Below, piece by piece: positions 1 to 20,099 of a DNA stretch of 64,000 nucleotides. The position numbers were made by a program, and so were the translations under genes. The notes under the pieces were generated by a model. The model saw nothing but the letters and a program-made list of their open reading frames with translations, ran no database searches and was not told where the DNA came from. Where the stretch lies: positions 11,747,391-11,811,390 of the forward strand of contig OZ025212.1 in assembly GCA_964019055.1 (NCBI GenBank), given 5' to 3'. This stretch comes from Anthopleura xanthogrammica (Eukaryota; Cnidaria; Anthozoa; Actiniaria; Actiniidae). Within the stretch, counting starts at the first letter, position 1. Each line of letters opens with the position of its first letter.

Positions 1-522
1 AATGGATTTCGAAGAAATGATTGCGTCTGGTTTTGGAGAAAACCAAAGAAAGTTAAAAAGTGAAGAAGAACTTGATAAACTACGCGAAGGAGCGCAGGGT
101 AAAAAGAAATTCAAGGATGTGGTCAAACAAATCTTCACCAAGAAAAAAAGGTAAGAATTTTGAAAATTGTTATCGTCATATCATCAGAACTATGCTGGTA
201 GTCTGGGTCACCTCAAAGATTCCCCCCCTCCAACCCACCCCACCCATATTGCTTTTCGGTTTGGGAACCGCCATGCCAGTGATCGAAAAATATTAACAAA
301 GAAACATATATGTGAACGTAATCACTGATACATGTATATCCATAGTTTTTTCCCCCAAAAAAAATCGTGTTATTTTCTTAGCTTTTTTATGATCGTTTTG
401 ATTTCAGGAAGAGCATATCAAGCTTAGAAGATGCTTTACAAGCAAAAAAGTCATCTAAAATCTTAACAAGAAGCCGAAGTTTAAAAAGAAAAGGCAGCGA
501 CGATTTACTATCTAGTGTATAA
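1..522 (+). CDS. 3' end of an unrecognised plus-strand gene (two exons, partial)
   Basis: Two exons are visible, 1-150 and 408-522. They join through a clean intron (gtaaga donor, atttcag acceptor) in phase 2, and the frame ends at TAA 520-522. The visible tail is about 88 residues, hydrophilic and lysine-rich. It has an acidic-then-basic stretch (SEEELDKLREGAQGKKKF), a KKKRK cluster at the exon junction and a final RSRSLKRKGSDDLLSSV segment that looks disordered. The frame is open from the first base of the window, so the ATG at 2-4 may be internal. No domain is recognisable, so no function is assigned. The basic clusters could be a nuclear-localisation or membrane-binding tail, which is inference. 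It converges with the RhoGEF gene. A possible AATAAA lies near 1358, far downstream. Confidence 0.7.
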
Positions 523-1854
523 TTACAATGTGTCTACTGTATGACAAGCTGGTCTGTCATGTAACCCATTCATCTTATAGCTCCAGAAATATCCATACCT
601 CCCCCACAGAGGGGGATTGCAATCACCAATGGATAGGAAGGGTTTGAGGAGGGCATCTTGTGTAGTTTATCTCCACCATCGAAGGGGTAATGAAATTTTC
701 AAGGGGTTATGGTAAACTGAGGGGGAGGTATGGATTCAGTTAAGAATTTGAAGTATCGACCTATCATCTATCTTATTATTTTCAAAAATACAACTCTGAA
801 TTTGATTTTTTATCTCACTAAATTTTTTAAAGAATCGTTGTTAAAGAATATAACCATTAATAAGCAAACATAAATAATATTATGCATGATGTAATATGAT
901 TTGGGATTTCCTTCTACAATCTTAAGATTTTTTCATCACACATACTATAGACCCCTTGCAGCACTTCGGAATGCAGCTCAATTTGGAGGACAAAACAATA
1001 AGTTCCAATTCTCAGGAGATTGAAATTATTTTGTTTTGTCCTCCAAATTGAGCTCCTGTGACGTCAAGTGCAAGGGGTCTACACATATATATAATCAAAA
1101 TATCCATTATCGTACTGAATCAATCATTATTATTCATATGTTTTAAAGGAATATATTTGGGTTTATTTATATTCGTGTATATATTACAAGCTGTATACAT
1201 AGTTCTACAGATGATAGGTGTACAGAGTTACAGTATTAAATTTGATTGGCTACAAATTATCATCAAAAATGTTATAACAAATAATTTGCTATGCAAAAAA
1301 GTCTTGTATAAACTGAGTTACTAAAACATTAAATTTACGAAGTCTTAGACTTTCAGATTAAATAAAGATTATGATATTATTTTCAATAAGTAATGGTTGG
1401 TACTGATTACTATTGTGAATGGAAATCAGTGGTGTCATCCCCAGTCCTAAACGGTAGAAATCATCATCCGGGGTATTACCAAAGGCCTTTCGATTTTGAT
1501 GACATCATTTTGAGGAATTGTTGGCATCGTGTTTTGGTACGAAGACCTGTAGCATAAAAGGAAAATAATGGTCAAGTTTTCATTTAATCATCTTGCTTAA
1601 TAGACCATCCTCTTCCATCTGGTCCTTCTCTACCACTCCTAACCGTGACCTAAAAATAACTGGAAATGGTATTGAAAAATATGTCTAGGGCTTTCAAAGA
1701 GGTTTCGTAAACTGATGCAGTTTTAGTAGGATGAAAAGATGGAAGGGGGCCTGGGGGTGGAGATCTAGGGTTGCAGATCATTTAGGGTTTTGTGTTGGGA
1801 GGGGTTGCAGATGGAAGAGTAGTGTGGCATAGTGAGTAAAGACTTTAGTATGAC
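523..1854. other. convergent intergenic region with one MITE
   Basis: This is the spacer between two converging 3' ends. It contains the inverted-repeat element at 948-1081 and a possible poly(A) signal (AATAAA near 1358). I see no coding potential beyond chance frames. Confidence 0.6.
948..1081. repeat. MITE family 1, copy 1 (134 bp)
   Basis: The perfect 13-bp terminal inverted repeat TAGACCCCTTGCA / TGCAAGGGGTCTA flanks an internal pair of arms reading TTTGGAGGACAAAACAA and its complement. The TA at each end could be the target duplication, as in Tc1/mariner-type elements. There is no coding capacity. Related copies lie at 15615-15727 and 31914-32047, and a half copy at 36412-36460. Confidence 0.85.
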
Positions 1855-4800
1855 TTACCCTCTCTGTTTTGATCTAAACTGCTTGAATAGATCCCTCAGT
1901 TTATGATATCTTTTCTTTGATCCGTGTCTTCCATAAACCGGTACTGATGCGGTCGACATACCCGACACTGAAGATTCCCCAGACATGGTAGACAAGTCCG
2001 ACACGACGCTCAACGAATCCTCCTCAAACTTATCACCAGCTAAGCTCCTCCTGAACGAGCTACGGTTCCCCCACCTGGAAAAAGCATTGTCTGAATATTG
2101 TGTCGAGAATGAGCTCCCGGGAGCCCACGAGCGTCGATCCTTACTAAATCTTTGAAATGTCGATAGCTTGCTGCTTCTGATGCTACAAGGAGTTACCTCG
2201 GGTGTCAATAGTTCACAATCCTTTTGCGAGTCGCAAGAAGCAAATTCTGCAATCTGGAGGTCGATTGGCACTGCTTCAGAGTAAGAACGGTGTACTCTGG
2301 GTCGAATGTTCAAAAGTGGGTTATTGAGAAGTTGTTCTCCGTATGTTTGTTGCGTATCCTGGTCAACATCCGTTGAACTACAACCTGTTTTTAGTTCATC
2401 ACATTGTGGTGTGTTGTTGTTGTTGTTGTTTAAGTCAATGTTGTTCTCTTTATCTTCAAGTGAAGACATCTCTTTTCGTCTTGGCGTAAAGTCCATAATC
2501 TCGTCACCCCTGAATGCTACTGCGCATTTTCTCCTTGGGGTCACAGGACAATCCTTTTTATTCTTGACGTCTTGAAGTCTCAAAATCTGCAGCCTTCGTA
2601 ATGTAGGTGAGATGCAGGAAACGGAAAAGTCAAACTTTTGTTGCGCTAATTGTTCAAGTGCAGATTGCTGCCTGAGCTCTTGAACTAGACGTGCAAACTC
2701 GGCATTTCTTTCACAGCAAGTCGATTCGTTGTTTGTGCAGGTGTTCAAAGGGGAACTATCTCCTTCATCGCTTGCGTAGCCTGATGATATAGATGAGCAC
2801 ACAGATGCTGGTCGCACAGATTGTGGAGTAGATGCGCAACTACTGCTGCTTTCATCCAATTTGACTTTTGAATCTCGTGGCAAATTAAGGACGTGTTGTT
2901 CTGATACCCTGATCGTAAAAAAGAAGGATACGTTATCATTATTATCAATTTTACATCATTCTAGAAGTGATACACATGGTGTAAACAAGATCAAGACGTC
3001 TTGAGTGGTTTTTCCATTGGTTACACTTGAGTCCAGTTCGTATCTTACCTGTGACAGATCTTGATGGACTCTTTCTGACAGTTCATCGGACGCCGCGTTG
3101 TTCTGAAATAACACAAAATTTCCAACTGTTATTCTGCATTCTGTTATTGTGATTACCTCAGGGCCTGCTACAACTCATAGCAAGCAAACTGGAACTACTT
3201 GAATCAGCTTGCTTAGATCCCATAAATCAATAACTACATGTCCAAGTAGGTTCATTGCGACTCTGTAATTTGTCGCTAAGAGAAAATGAATTTTGTAAAA
3301 ATTAAGTTTCACACCAAATCGGGAACGACCAAATGCCTATGACGCCTCACTAGGCTGCTTCTACCGCTGACCGCTGATGCTTACCTTTTTCTGCTTGTCA
3401 ATCCATTGGCAACTTTAAGAGAGCTTTGAATGGAGTTGTTGAGGATAGTGACGGTATCGGACAAAGTCACCAGGGCCTGTTCCACATGGACACGATCAGG
3501 ATGATTGACATCGGTAAACTTGATCAATTGCTACAAGAAAATACACAGAAGATTTTTACGCCGAAATTAAGGGTTATTTTTAGCATCTGGATGGAAAGAA
3601 AGCTATATATCACAGATGTCATATACGCAACGTCATTATGGCACGCACTTTGCAATACGTGGTTCTAGTCAAGACATTTTCTACAATTTATATTCATCAT
3701 TAAAAGCAAAGTTGATCTTCATGAACTATTTAAAACAAAGCACCTTTTTTGTACTGAGTGTAAATTTCTTTTAAGCAAAATAAAGTACGAGACATTTCGC
3801 ACGAAACCTGCCAATTCGGATCAGCATGGGTTTTGTCGCTTTGCAATGACCACATACAGAAATATAAAAAATAAAAAAAACAGAAAAGGGCTTCCGTTCA
3901 TGTCAAGTTTACACTTCATAAGCAGAATAGAGTCCCGAGAGTTTCACAGTAAACGTGCAGAATAAAACGCGTTGCTCAACAGGACTCTGAACTTGAGTTT
4001 TTATTTACCTTGAACAAGAGAAGATATCTCGGTAGCCTCTGTATTGGATTTAGTAATAAGGCCTGAAGGTCTAACCCTTTGCAGGTGAGACTTGTCGATG
4101 GGGTCTGTAAACAATCAAAGTTAACTTTGAATTTCTATAACATCATTATTATCTGTGTCACTCAATAGTATCTTAGAGATTATGCTGGTAGTCAGTCATG
4201 ATCATGAATAGGGTGGTCTTCATGGGTGCCTTTTATTAATGAATTTACTCGGGCCACTTGTTTTGGGACACTAAGTTTAAATACATTTACTCGGGCTACC
4301 TGCAGGAAGTCCTCGAATCCACAACAGTTTTTGACGCATCTGTTGATTGTACGAATGGCTTTTGGGAAATTGTTCGAGTATGAAGAATAAATCCCAAGGA
4401 GATCTGATAACTGTAAATGAAACAAATCAAGCATTGAAATATTTCTAAATAGTTGACTCTTCTTTTGCAAGTATTGGTTAGGTCAGTGATTGTTAAATTG
4501 GTTGACTAACCTGATTGTTATCAGATACAAAGTTGACAAAAATATCTCCCACGGTACTTCGATCATTCCATTGTAGTACTCTCTTCTTTAAAATATCGTA
4601 CAGACACTCGTGAATGTCTCTGATCTCCTTCAACTCAACAGGAAATATGGTCCTAAAGGAAAAGATTTAAATACGTCATAAGAAATAAAATCTACTCCTC
4701 TCTAATGGGTGGTAGAGTGTATTTAGACAAGAGAACCCTTAGTGGTCAGATACCCTGGTGCGTGGGAACTGATCTACTGTTAAGATAGGTAATAGTAAGT

Positions 4801-7690
4801 TATAATCAATAAAATGGTAAAATAGATAATGGTAAAAGGTAGTCACTGATAGCATGCAATGGTCGCTGATTGTAAGCCATGGTTTGTAATGGTAAACTAT
4901 AGTCATTGATGGTAAACTATGTTCACTGGTGGTAGGTAATAGTTAGGCATGTAAAGTTATGTAAACTGATCCATTGTAGACCATAAAATGATGGTAGATG
5001 CATGGTATGGGCAATGATAGTAAACCATGATAAAGACTTTTTGTGGATCAGAAATAAATTAAGTTTTCCTTACTCTATATCTTTAATTGGGATGATCAAA
5101 GTTGAGTATAGTTTATCTTCAAACACCTAAAAAATGGAAAAAAAGTGAAATTCAAGTCTCTGGATTCACTTGGTTCGTGCAAAGAATTTGTAATGTTTTC
5201 GTACTCACCGACTTCAGGGTGCGAAGACAGGAAATATATCTTTCTTCTGTTTGCAACAATTCTTGTAGAACTTGTAGTCTTTTCTCTGAAAAAAGAGACA
5301 TATTTCGTACATGAAACCACCCCTTGTAAAGGTAAAAATCTGCTAGATATATATATTCTTATTGATGAGCATGCAGTTCTGCATGTATTAAAAGAACCTT
5401 GTTTCGAACTGCGGCAAAAGATGAAATGAAGTGCGGTCACTTTAGACCCAAAGAGGATAAATAGAATAAATGTTGACAATACAACCGACAGATGTCATCT
5501 ACTTAAGACAAAACAAGGATTCTGGGATCAAAAAAGACTTTCTTCCTCTCCCACAAATCTTATCAAAAAACTGTAAAGTTCAAAATGAAGTACTTGAATT
5601 ACTTGACTGAAGGAATGGAAGGGAGGAAGAGCAGACAAAGAAATGAATGGGAAGAGAGGGGAAAAAAAACACTAAACAAACTCAGATGATGGAAGGGAGG
5701 AAGAGCAGACAAAGAAATGAATGGGAAGAGAGGGAAAAAAAACACTAAACAAACTCAGATGATGGAAGGGAGGAAGAGCAGACAAAGAAAAGAATGGGAA
5801 GAGAGGGAAAAAAAACTCTGAACAAACTCAGATGCTGCAGTTACGAAACTCAAAGGCCCTAGCTCTAGGGGAGACTAGTCTCTTTCCTGATGCTTCGGGC
5901 TAGAATATTTGGAAAAAATGGCCTTAATTGCCGCCATTCCGAAGTCATCCGATGCCTTAACTCCTGCGGATGTCTCAAGGGTATGGCAATATTTTAGAAT
6001 TTATGGAAGGTAATCACACAAAAGCTCGTTTTTGTCGCACAATTTCTTAAAAACCGCAATTATAGGGCACTTTAGTTGTTTGACCCGTGTGGAATCTCTC
6101 CATCTCTCAAACCCACTGGGATATTTAGACCAGAAGAAGAAATTATGCAGGCTTAAATTGCTGTACTACTTAGTTTCCAGATGCAGCGGAACCGACAGAG
6201 CTGCGTATTGCACATTAACGAGTATTAGAAACACAATGCTAAGAATAATGACAGTTTAGAAGTCAGACAGGACCCTTTGTTCCACCCAACTATCAGTGGA
6301 GAATAGCTTGAAGAATGTTAAATAACACAGTCTTGTCTATTATACTTAGTATACAAGTTAGTGGTCAGGCTCAGTTTGTGTGTGCCCATGAAATGACGGT
6401 CATGTTATCTTAAATTTTGCACATGGCTCATTTTCAAGTACGATTTCATGGAACCATTGGTAAATGAAATTATCTGAACAGGGATGATGGATATAAACTA
6501 TAATAAGATACCATGATAAGATAACAGTTGATTGATCCTGTTATTGCTGTTCGTTGTACGCAGAGAAAAAAGGTACAAAGTTTTAAAACTTCAATGGAAC
6601 ATTACTGGATTACTGACTAGTCATGTATGTCACCGGAAGGGTATTCAACAGTGCATACATGGTCAATATTTACTAGAATTACTAGATATTAATCAGCGGG
6701 GAAACCCCAAACTAACTCTAAAATATTCAAAAGCCCGTTTTTACGTAATCATTAAACTTCCTTGGTTTTGCAAATATGAACCTCTGAAACACAAGCAAAT
6801 GGAGTAAGCGAATTTATTGTCCGATCGACACCGAGACGCCCGCGAGACGTCGCGCTTTACTCTATAGCTACCGGGACTCTATAATTTTCATTTTCATTAC
6901 GTGTACGCTATGTACTTCCAAACCTTAACCTAAAGAATTTATTAATCAAGACAGGAAAACATCAGTCACTAGTACAGAGAAATGTGTTTCTTGACCTCGT
7001 TGTCTGCACAACGTCGTTCAACTTTTTTCCACTGATGGATATATCAAGTTGTATCTCTGATTTCAGAATATTAAAACACATATCTCTTCGCAATCAGTGA
7101 ACAGAGAAAGTTTTTACCTTGGGGTCAGACAAGGTGGATGTCTAATGAGAAAAAAGATGCGCTTTTGAAGGTTCATCAAACAATTATATTGTCGCCAAAA
7201 ATAAACTCACAACAAATAATAAGAATGATATTAAATATTTTCTAACATTAAGAATAAGGTAGCAAGAAACGCTAAACGAAACTGGTGGGGAACAATTTTC
7301 TTAATATTTAAAATCAGTGAGAAAGTTGGATGATAATCGGGAAGAAACCAATAAGCTGAAGCGAGGAGAAAAGCGTATCTATCGCCCACATCCTTCCTAT
7401 TCTTTAAAATGTCGAGAACGGCAAAGCTTACCTGTTTACTAACCAAAACATATCCTATATGAGCCTATTTGAGTCATAATATTACGCTTTAGGTATACTA
7501 GAGTTTCTAAAGTAATGGTTCAGTGAGTACCATTCAGAACTTACCATCGTTTCTAGAAAGAACCAAGGCAGGACTGTAATACTGGCAAGTAACTCTACGT
7601 CCTAAGATCGGTCTTCGTGGAATAACTTGGGATGTGACTTCTTCAATGCTTTCTTGCATCGTTTTGTCAGTAATAGTGCGTCCAAACACT
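1855..7690 (-). CDS. RhoGEF (Dbl-homology domain) gene, N-terminus incomplete
   Basis: Minus-strand exons, 5' to 3': 7118-7141, 5209-5286, 5074-5126, 4511-4652, 4300-4410, 4009-4104, 3385-3530, 3049-3102 and 2908-1855. They join in frame with GT-AG sites and give 585 residues. Residues about 9-215 form a Dbl-homology domain, the GDP/GTP exchange domain for Rho GTPases. CR1 reads LQVLQELLQTEERYISCL, then comes WNDRSTVGDIFVNF, and CR3 reads LLLNPIQRLPRYLLLFK. No PH domain follows. The last exon encodes about 350 low-complexity residues with two TPRRK motifs (possible proline-directed kinase sites), a poly-Asn run and a basic C-terminus. An open exon at 7545-7690 may be upstream, but its end phase does not fit 7118-7141, so an exon is missing or it does not belong. 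The stop at 1855 overlaps a possible splice donor (GGTAAGT), so the true end may be further on. DH without PH recalls ARHGEF33; that assignment is not established. Confidence 0.85.
4780..5035. repeat. degenerate ATGGTAAAC/TAGTCA low-complexity repeat
   Basis: Inside a RhoGEF intron, imperfect short units such as atggtaaac, tagtcactgat and ggtaggtaatag recur irregularly. It looks like an eroded microsatellite. No function is inferred. Confidence 0.5.
5615..5833. repeat. 73-bp tandem repeat, three copies
   Basis: Three near-identical copies of a purine-rich 73-bp unit (ggaagggaggaagagcagac and following) start near 5615, 5688 and 5761, with a few substitutions and A-run length changes. The array lies in the large intron of the RhoGEF gene. 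Confidence 0.9.
6810..6875. other. possible decayed retroelement end (weak)
   Basis: The string CGAGACGTCGCG followed by ctttactctat resembles the CCGAAACGTCGCG-ttatactct context at 14811-14830. It could be a decayed Penelope-type terminus. This is a weak sequence resemblance only. Confidence 0.2.
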
Positions 7691-9728
7691 CTAAACTACG
7701 AACAAAAGGATTGGAAAACTGCAGCAAGGCGGTGAAGGGTATAATTTTATCGTGCTGTATTCCTGTACTGCACTGACAGCCTGGAGCTAGAAGTATTAAA
7801 TTACGTAGTAATAGGAAACCTCATATGAAAAAAAGCCAGACCTCTGACCTCAGGAACGTATTAAATCTTAGAAGCCGCTACATCTGTTATCTTATCTCGA
7901 ACTAAGGAGGCAAACTACCATTTACTTGCTTGTTATCAGCTGCACAATCTCAAGATCAATTTTAGTCCAATTTGAGGCCTTTATGGGTGGCAAAAAAAGA
8001 AGTGATGGTAATTAGTACATTTATAGTGGATTTCCGAATGCATTTGTAAAATAATGTACACATTGAGATTCTATATTCTGCCTATTCGGTCACTGGTTAC
8101 GGACGGGAAGTTAAGTGTGAATGATTTGCAAACAAATATAGTAAACTTTGCAAATTAATAAGGTGTAAGTTAGTAAATATTGACCGAGTAAGTGATGACA
8201 TTTTCGTTCAGTTCACCAAGGAATGCTCTCCTGCAGAGGATTGTTGCTGGGTGATAGTTTATATTCATGAACCCTTATTTGAAATTATAATTTGGTGAAA
8301 AAAAGTCTGGTTCATGCGGCCGGCCTTTGGGAGCGCTTGCTAAGTCCACTGGTCTCTTATCTCCCAATATCCTAATGCATTTATAGATAGTATTCGAGAA
8401 CCGTTTTCTTTTTGATCAAACCATGATACTCTCTGCATTCCAGGCGTGGTGAGGCCAGAAGAAAAACAAGAAGTTAATTCAGTAGATAAGAGCAGACGAG
8501 GGAAGAAAATGTCATTAATATTGCGTCAGAGAAAATTGTCAAACAGATCTTCCATTATCACGTGGCTTTCCTGAAAGGAAGATGTTACGATTCTCTATTG
8601 TATGCATTGAAAAAATTCCAACTTTAAAGGTAGTTGCACTCTCACACCAAGAAGTCACTGATACGACAAACTACAAAGAGTTAGCATAGCAGCACGCTAT
8701 TGGAGAACTAGACTGGAGAATACAAAGGGCCCCTCAGGAAATATCTGTGTTAATAGGGCTGTTAATTTGATAGATCCCAGACATACTCCATACACCCTCA
8801 ACCACTCCTGCATTCTTGACATGCGCTAAAATCCTCGGATTTGCAAAAACAAGAAAGAAAAATTGCGGGAAAGAGGAAACATTAATGGACTTCCGGGAAA
8901 ATAGCGAATCTGTCGATAAGTGATTGATTGTGGTGTAGAATAGGTTAGGTTTTGAATATGTGGTGATCTTGTGCCCGGTTTAGAAAGAAAGGAAAAAAAG
9001 AATGAAAGAAAGCAAAAATGGACAAGTGGGCAGGTGGACGTCAGTGCAAGTCAATAAAAATTTCATGGAAAACAAAATCACAGTTAGCCCAAGCTATGTA
9101 TAAGCTCGAGAATACTTATATTTATACAAAAAATACTAATAATGTAATAAAAAAAAATTTGAATTTTAGACCTTCAATTCAATATCGGTCGCTCCTAATT
9201 TGCATGACGGAAAAGCTTAATGAAATATTTTTGAAATATTTTGAATTGGTGAAATATTTTGTCTTCACATGAAATACCATGAGTGAATTAGTAACTGTGC
9301 ACAGTTTCAAAGAATAATGATAATTGTTTGCAGTGCCATGGCTGTGTTTTACATACAAATCCTTCTAATTTTAAATTGCTGTAACTCCCCTAGTATTTAT
9401 GCTAGAGCACTCAAATTTTGCTTAAATATTAGTCTTAGCATATGCTTTCGAATGCTGGTTGTTATGACTTTAGCAGCTGGTCAGCTCCTGAGTGGAAAAC
9501 AGTACTAGTATTGTATTCCTCATTTATGGGTTTTGCATAAGGTCTATACATAACAGTTCTTTGTCTTTTATTTCATCTTTGGGGAAGGTTTCAAGTCTCT
9601 GTAATTGAATTTGAGCGAGTTATGACCTTTTGAATTTTGCGTGCACCACATGTACGACAGATACAAAAAAACACATAAAAAAACCATATGCATAAATACA
9701 TGCAACATTTTTAAAGCAGTTGCTATAA

Positions 9729-10075
9729 GACTAAAACCTCTGTCCCTTGAGAATGTGGGCTCGTTTCCCAAGTAGAACTTATTCTTCTTATGCGCATGCG
9801 TAAAGAGGTTTACGTCCCAAAGGTATCATCAGTTTGATGTGCGTAAACAAAAAGAAACATCATGTTGCATGTACACAAGCATGGTTTCATTTAGTCACGA
9901 CAATAAAACCTCTGTCCCTTGAGCATGTGGGCTCATTTTCAAAGTGACACGATATCTATGTTGTGCGCATGCGTATAGAGGTATGCGTGTTAAAGGTCAC
10001 AATATCATCAATTTCATGTGCGTAAACAAAACAAAGCATGTGCGTGTACACAAGCATGGTTTTATTCAGTCATCA
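9729..10075. repeat. two-copy tandem duplication, about 172-bp unit
   Basis: Two diverged direct copies each start with taaaacctctgtcccttgag, then contain tgtgggctc, a tgcgcatgcgta palindrome, gtgcgtaaacaaaa and acacaagcatggttt. The copies meet near 9902. The shared GCGCATGC palindrome also occurs repeatedly in the 3' flanks of genes A and B. Confidence 0.8.
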
Positions 10076-11226
10076 AGATAAGGACACGTTGGCGGCGGGG
10101 CAGGAAAGGGGCAGGGGATGGTCCTTCATTTCTGAACTATGAACTTTATCTCTTATTGTCCGCTAATAGCTGTCCTGTAGAGGGGTTAATTAGAAAATAT
10201 CATTTGTCCAACCTATAAATCTTTTAAATTTTAGTCGAAAGCATTGTTTGAGCTCGATCGGCTCGATAGGATCTGGACAGGAAAATCTGATTATTGTTTT
10301 CTACTTCAAAATTCAACAGAACAGGGAATAATTATTTTAATTCTTTTCTTTTATTTCTTTTAATTGGTTAAAACCAGTCCTCGACAACCTTGATATCATT
10401 CAGACTTTTGACACACTTTTCAGGTATATTTTTTTATTCCAGTGGACTTACTCTTTTTACGTTTTTTACTCGGGTGAACAGCATGCAGACATTGTATAAA
10501 CTGAGAGACCATTTCTACATCGCCATACTTTGCCCCAAATTAGCTGTGATAAAAATACTTTCCTGATTTACGTATTTCTACCAGATATAATTAATTCACT
10601 GTCAAGATTTCCTTCCAAGTGTTGACATCAAATCCTAGTATTCTGGTACATGACACATTTATTGCATGGATAATTTCGCTCATGTCCTTTAAATCGTCTG
10701 GATATTTTTCGCTAATAATCCTTGCCCTTTCCGACACTGTCTAACCTTTCGAACCGAGCTGCGTCTGAAACACAAAGAACTTCCTCTTGCAAAACCAACC
10801 TAGATTATCAACACAAGTCGTATTCAACTGTTATCTGCTCGGATTATTTATTGAGGTTGTGTTCCCTGAAGTGATGTTCAAGATTGGAAGGCATAAAAAT
10901 GATTGTTTGTCATTGAAAATGGTCTTTTTGCAACCAGCCGGGTTGTTGTATCTAGACAGGGTCGGGTAGATAATCAGTCAATGATTGATCCTATATCCAC
11001 TGACTGTAGCGTGCTCTCCCAGGGAGACTGTGATGATATGACGAGGTCTTCATCATAAAACAGTGATGATTGCAATACTTTATGACAACTTTGCACTCCT
11101 AAGATCTCTTTCTTGTTCTCTTTTGGAGTGCATTGTGAACCAACAAAAAGACATCAGATGCAACTGAATCATCGTTGGTTTCTCTTCGATCACTATTGCA
11201 ATTAATAGGAGAAATAAAGTTTAATA

Positions 11227-11392
11227 CAGTCGAACCTCCACTAACGACCGTCTCAGTACCCAACGGCCAGGGAATATTGTCCCGGTTACAAATGAGTTTA
11301 TACATATGTTGTAACCTCTTCACATCGGCCACCTCTCTACAATGGCCAAAAAGTTTTGTACAGACGGTGGCCGTGGTGTAGAAGTTCGACTG
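11227..11392. mobile_element. pogo/Tigger-like non-autonomous element (about 166 bp)
   Basis: The ends CAGTCGAACCTCCACTAA and GAAGTTCGACTG are inverted repeats of the CAGTnGAACCTC type seen in pogo/Tigger elements (family knowledge). There is no transposase. A TA precedes the left end, but the right flank is not a clean TA. Confidence 0.6.
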
Positions 11393-12357
11393 TCATCAAT
11401 GAATTTCTTTGCAGATTAACTTTCTCAACCCGGACCTTCCTCCTTCCCTTAGCTCTTTCCTTGTCAACCTCCCCCTTCCTTCCCCCTGCCCAGCCCACGC
11501 GGTACATTTCCCTAATTGTAACACAGATATTAAATTTATTTGTTTTGAGCAAGTTTGTGATCCATTGGATTATAGATCAGTGCAGCCTTGGAATGATGCT
11601 ATCGAACACCAAACTAGTATTAACATGTTATTTAGGGTTATTTCGCACTGTCTTCGACACTAGTTTAAAAGTAACATGTTAAACAAAATAGTCGCAAAAA
11701 TAGTTTTCAAAAGTTTCGTTCTGATTGATTGACGGTACATTTCGTGAGTAGGCCTTGTAATAATTGATTAAAAATATGGCCTTGTCAAAACTTATCACTG
11801 TAGCGTATTTTTCATGATTCATTACATTACTGCACCACATGTACAATCAGAAATCATCAGCTGAGTGAAGGCTAATAAAGCAATCAAACCAAAGCGATGA
11901 TGAGCTGTTGACGTACAAACACACATGTACATGTACGTCGACAAGTTCCAATTTATCGGTTAATTAATTCATGTATTAACTGATCTTCCCAGACGGTTCC
12001 ATCAAACATTAAAAGATGTTTACATTATCTAAATCAACAAATAATTAAAGTAAGTGGCTTGTTTTGTTAGACTCAACTTTGCTTATGGAAACCAAACCTT
12101 GTGTACAACTTGATAGAACTACAAAACCTGACCAAAGATGATAAAGTTACACGACGACCCTAACTTTTTATAGTTTTACCAAGGAACTTTTTTAATCTGG
12201 TGAATTAATGATGATGTATAATCAGTGTTACTTGTACAATTAGTAAACGTGATGGAATGTAATTAAGAACGGATTTACCAAGATGAGGACCAAGTTTACT
12301 TTTAATAATCTTGCTCCAAAGTGCAACATCATTCCACTTATCTGCTGTTTTCATAAA

Positions 12358-12512
12358 ACATGCGAACTCGGTAGCTGTGAGCTGCACGCTAAAATTTGTT
12401 TTTTCGCTGCCGTCAATCAAAAGTAATCAGTCGGTACGTTTTATATTTTTGACTGGCGGCAGTGAAAAACCAAATTCCAACGGGCAACTCGCAGCTACAT
12501 AGTTCGCATGTT
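12358..12512. repeat. fold-back element (about 155 bp)
   Basis: Arms ACATGCGAACT...AGCTGTGAGCTGC and GCAACTCGCAGCTACATAG...AGTTCGCATGT are inverted. Inner arms around cgctgccgtcaatcaaaa and tttttgactggcggcag are also complementary, so the whole segment folds on itself. Confidence 0.75.
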
Positions 12513-13469
12513 TACCATTAAAACTTTCAATATTCCTTCATATACTTGTTAATGATGCATGATTCTCCAAGCGTCAGTTGCTGTTAATCTTTGTTGGATG
12601 GTGATCCTCAAAGAGTGTTATTCATTTACGAGTTCTGCTTAGTTTCTTTAGTCTTCTTTAGTTTTGACCCTTGTGCAAAAAGGTCTTGTGAGGTGGCTAA
12701 TCTGTTAAACACCTAGAAGCCACTACGGTGGTCAGCTTAGCTGTATAACATTCTCCAGTTCTTGAGAAGCTGATGATGTTACCTGTTCTATAGAGATTGA
12801 CATTTTTTAATAATATGACCACTTTATTAACGAACGGAAAAAAGAAGATTTTTGTAGGTTATGGCATCAGTATCAATCGTAGCAATTGATGCATCTTTGG
12901 CAATACAAGTGAAGTATCATTGCTTGTTTGTTGGCAACAGTCAGGCAAGCAAACATACTAGGTGTGGGACTTGTTTGTAATAGTGACTAAAATAGGAGCC
13001 CTCCCCCTGATAACCTTGGTGTGGCCATACGAGCACCCCATCAAAAGACACTTTAATTCTAATCATCGATAATAATGCATTTGAGGGTAGTCACTCGAAA
13101 CCAAGGATGTAGACCCTTTATAAGGGATGAGGTATGAAATCAATCAGTAGATCATATATAACCACTGACACTTAGAGTTATCGTCAGTCCTTCTTGGGTA
13201 ACGTGATTCGTATAACCTTAACTCATTACTAGCTTCGAATGTTGTTGTTTCCGCGTTCATTATTGAAATGTCGGCAGCACTTGCAACTATTAGCAACTGG
13301 ATAACACAATAGATGTCTTGGTAAATAGGCTTTAGGAGCAGTTGCCGCCCTGCACGATTGATAGGTCCTTCCATTTGTATGCGGATTGTGAGGATAAACT
13401 GCATTGTATCCAAGAAACTGCACACAGCCGTGGATGACAAGGTCTCGTAACAGAACAGAAGTGAAAAAG

Positions 13470-19894
<6,425 letters not shown>

Positions 19895-20099
19895 TCTATT
19901 ATTTCGGTTAGTCCTGAAGCAATGGAAACATCTGAAATAGAATACAGACGATACTGTAATGATTATTGTATGAACGATATTGCAGGGGTTACGCAACACA
20001 TTAATAGAAAGCGCGCACATCGTGACGATGAAACAGGAAGAATGTGAACTCACAAATACTAATATTTATGTATATTTATTTTCATTTTGCGTGTACGTT

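Larger units (their letters stand above)
7691..13469. other. intergenic region between the RhoGEF gene and collagen-like gene A
   Basis: No exon chain could be built here. The region holds a duplicated block (9729-10075), a pogo/Tigger-like inverted-repeat element (11227-11392) and a fold-back element (12358-12512). The RhoGEF promoter and first exons, and the gene A promoter, presumably lie here but were not located. Confidence 0.5.

Noticed and set aside
7430..7447. Seven-base micro-exon (ggttag|TAAACAG|gtaagc) in the RhoGEF gene
   Set aside because: It does not repair the phase mismatch between 7545-7690 and 7118-7141.
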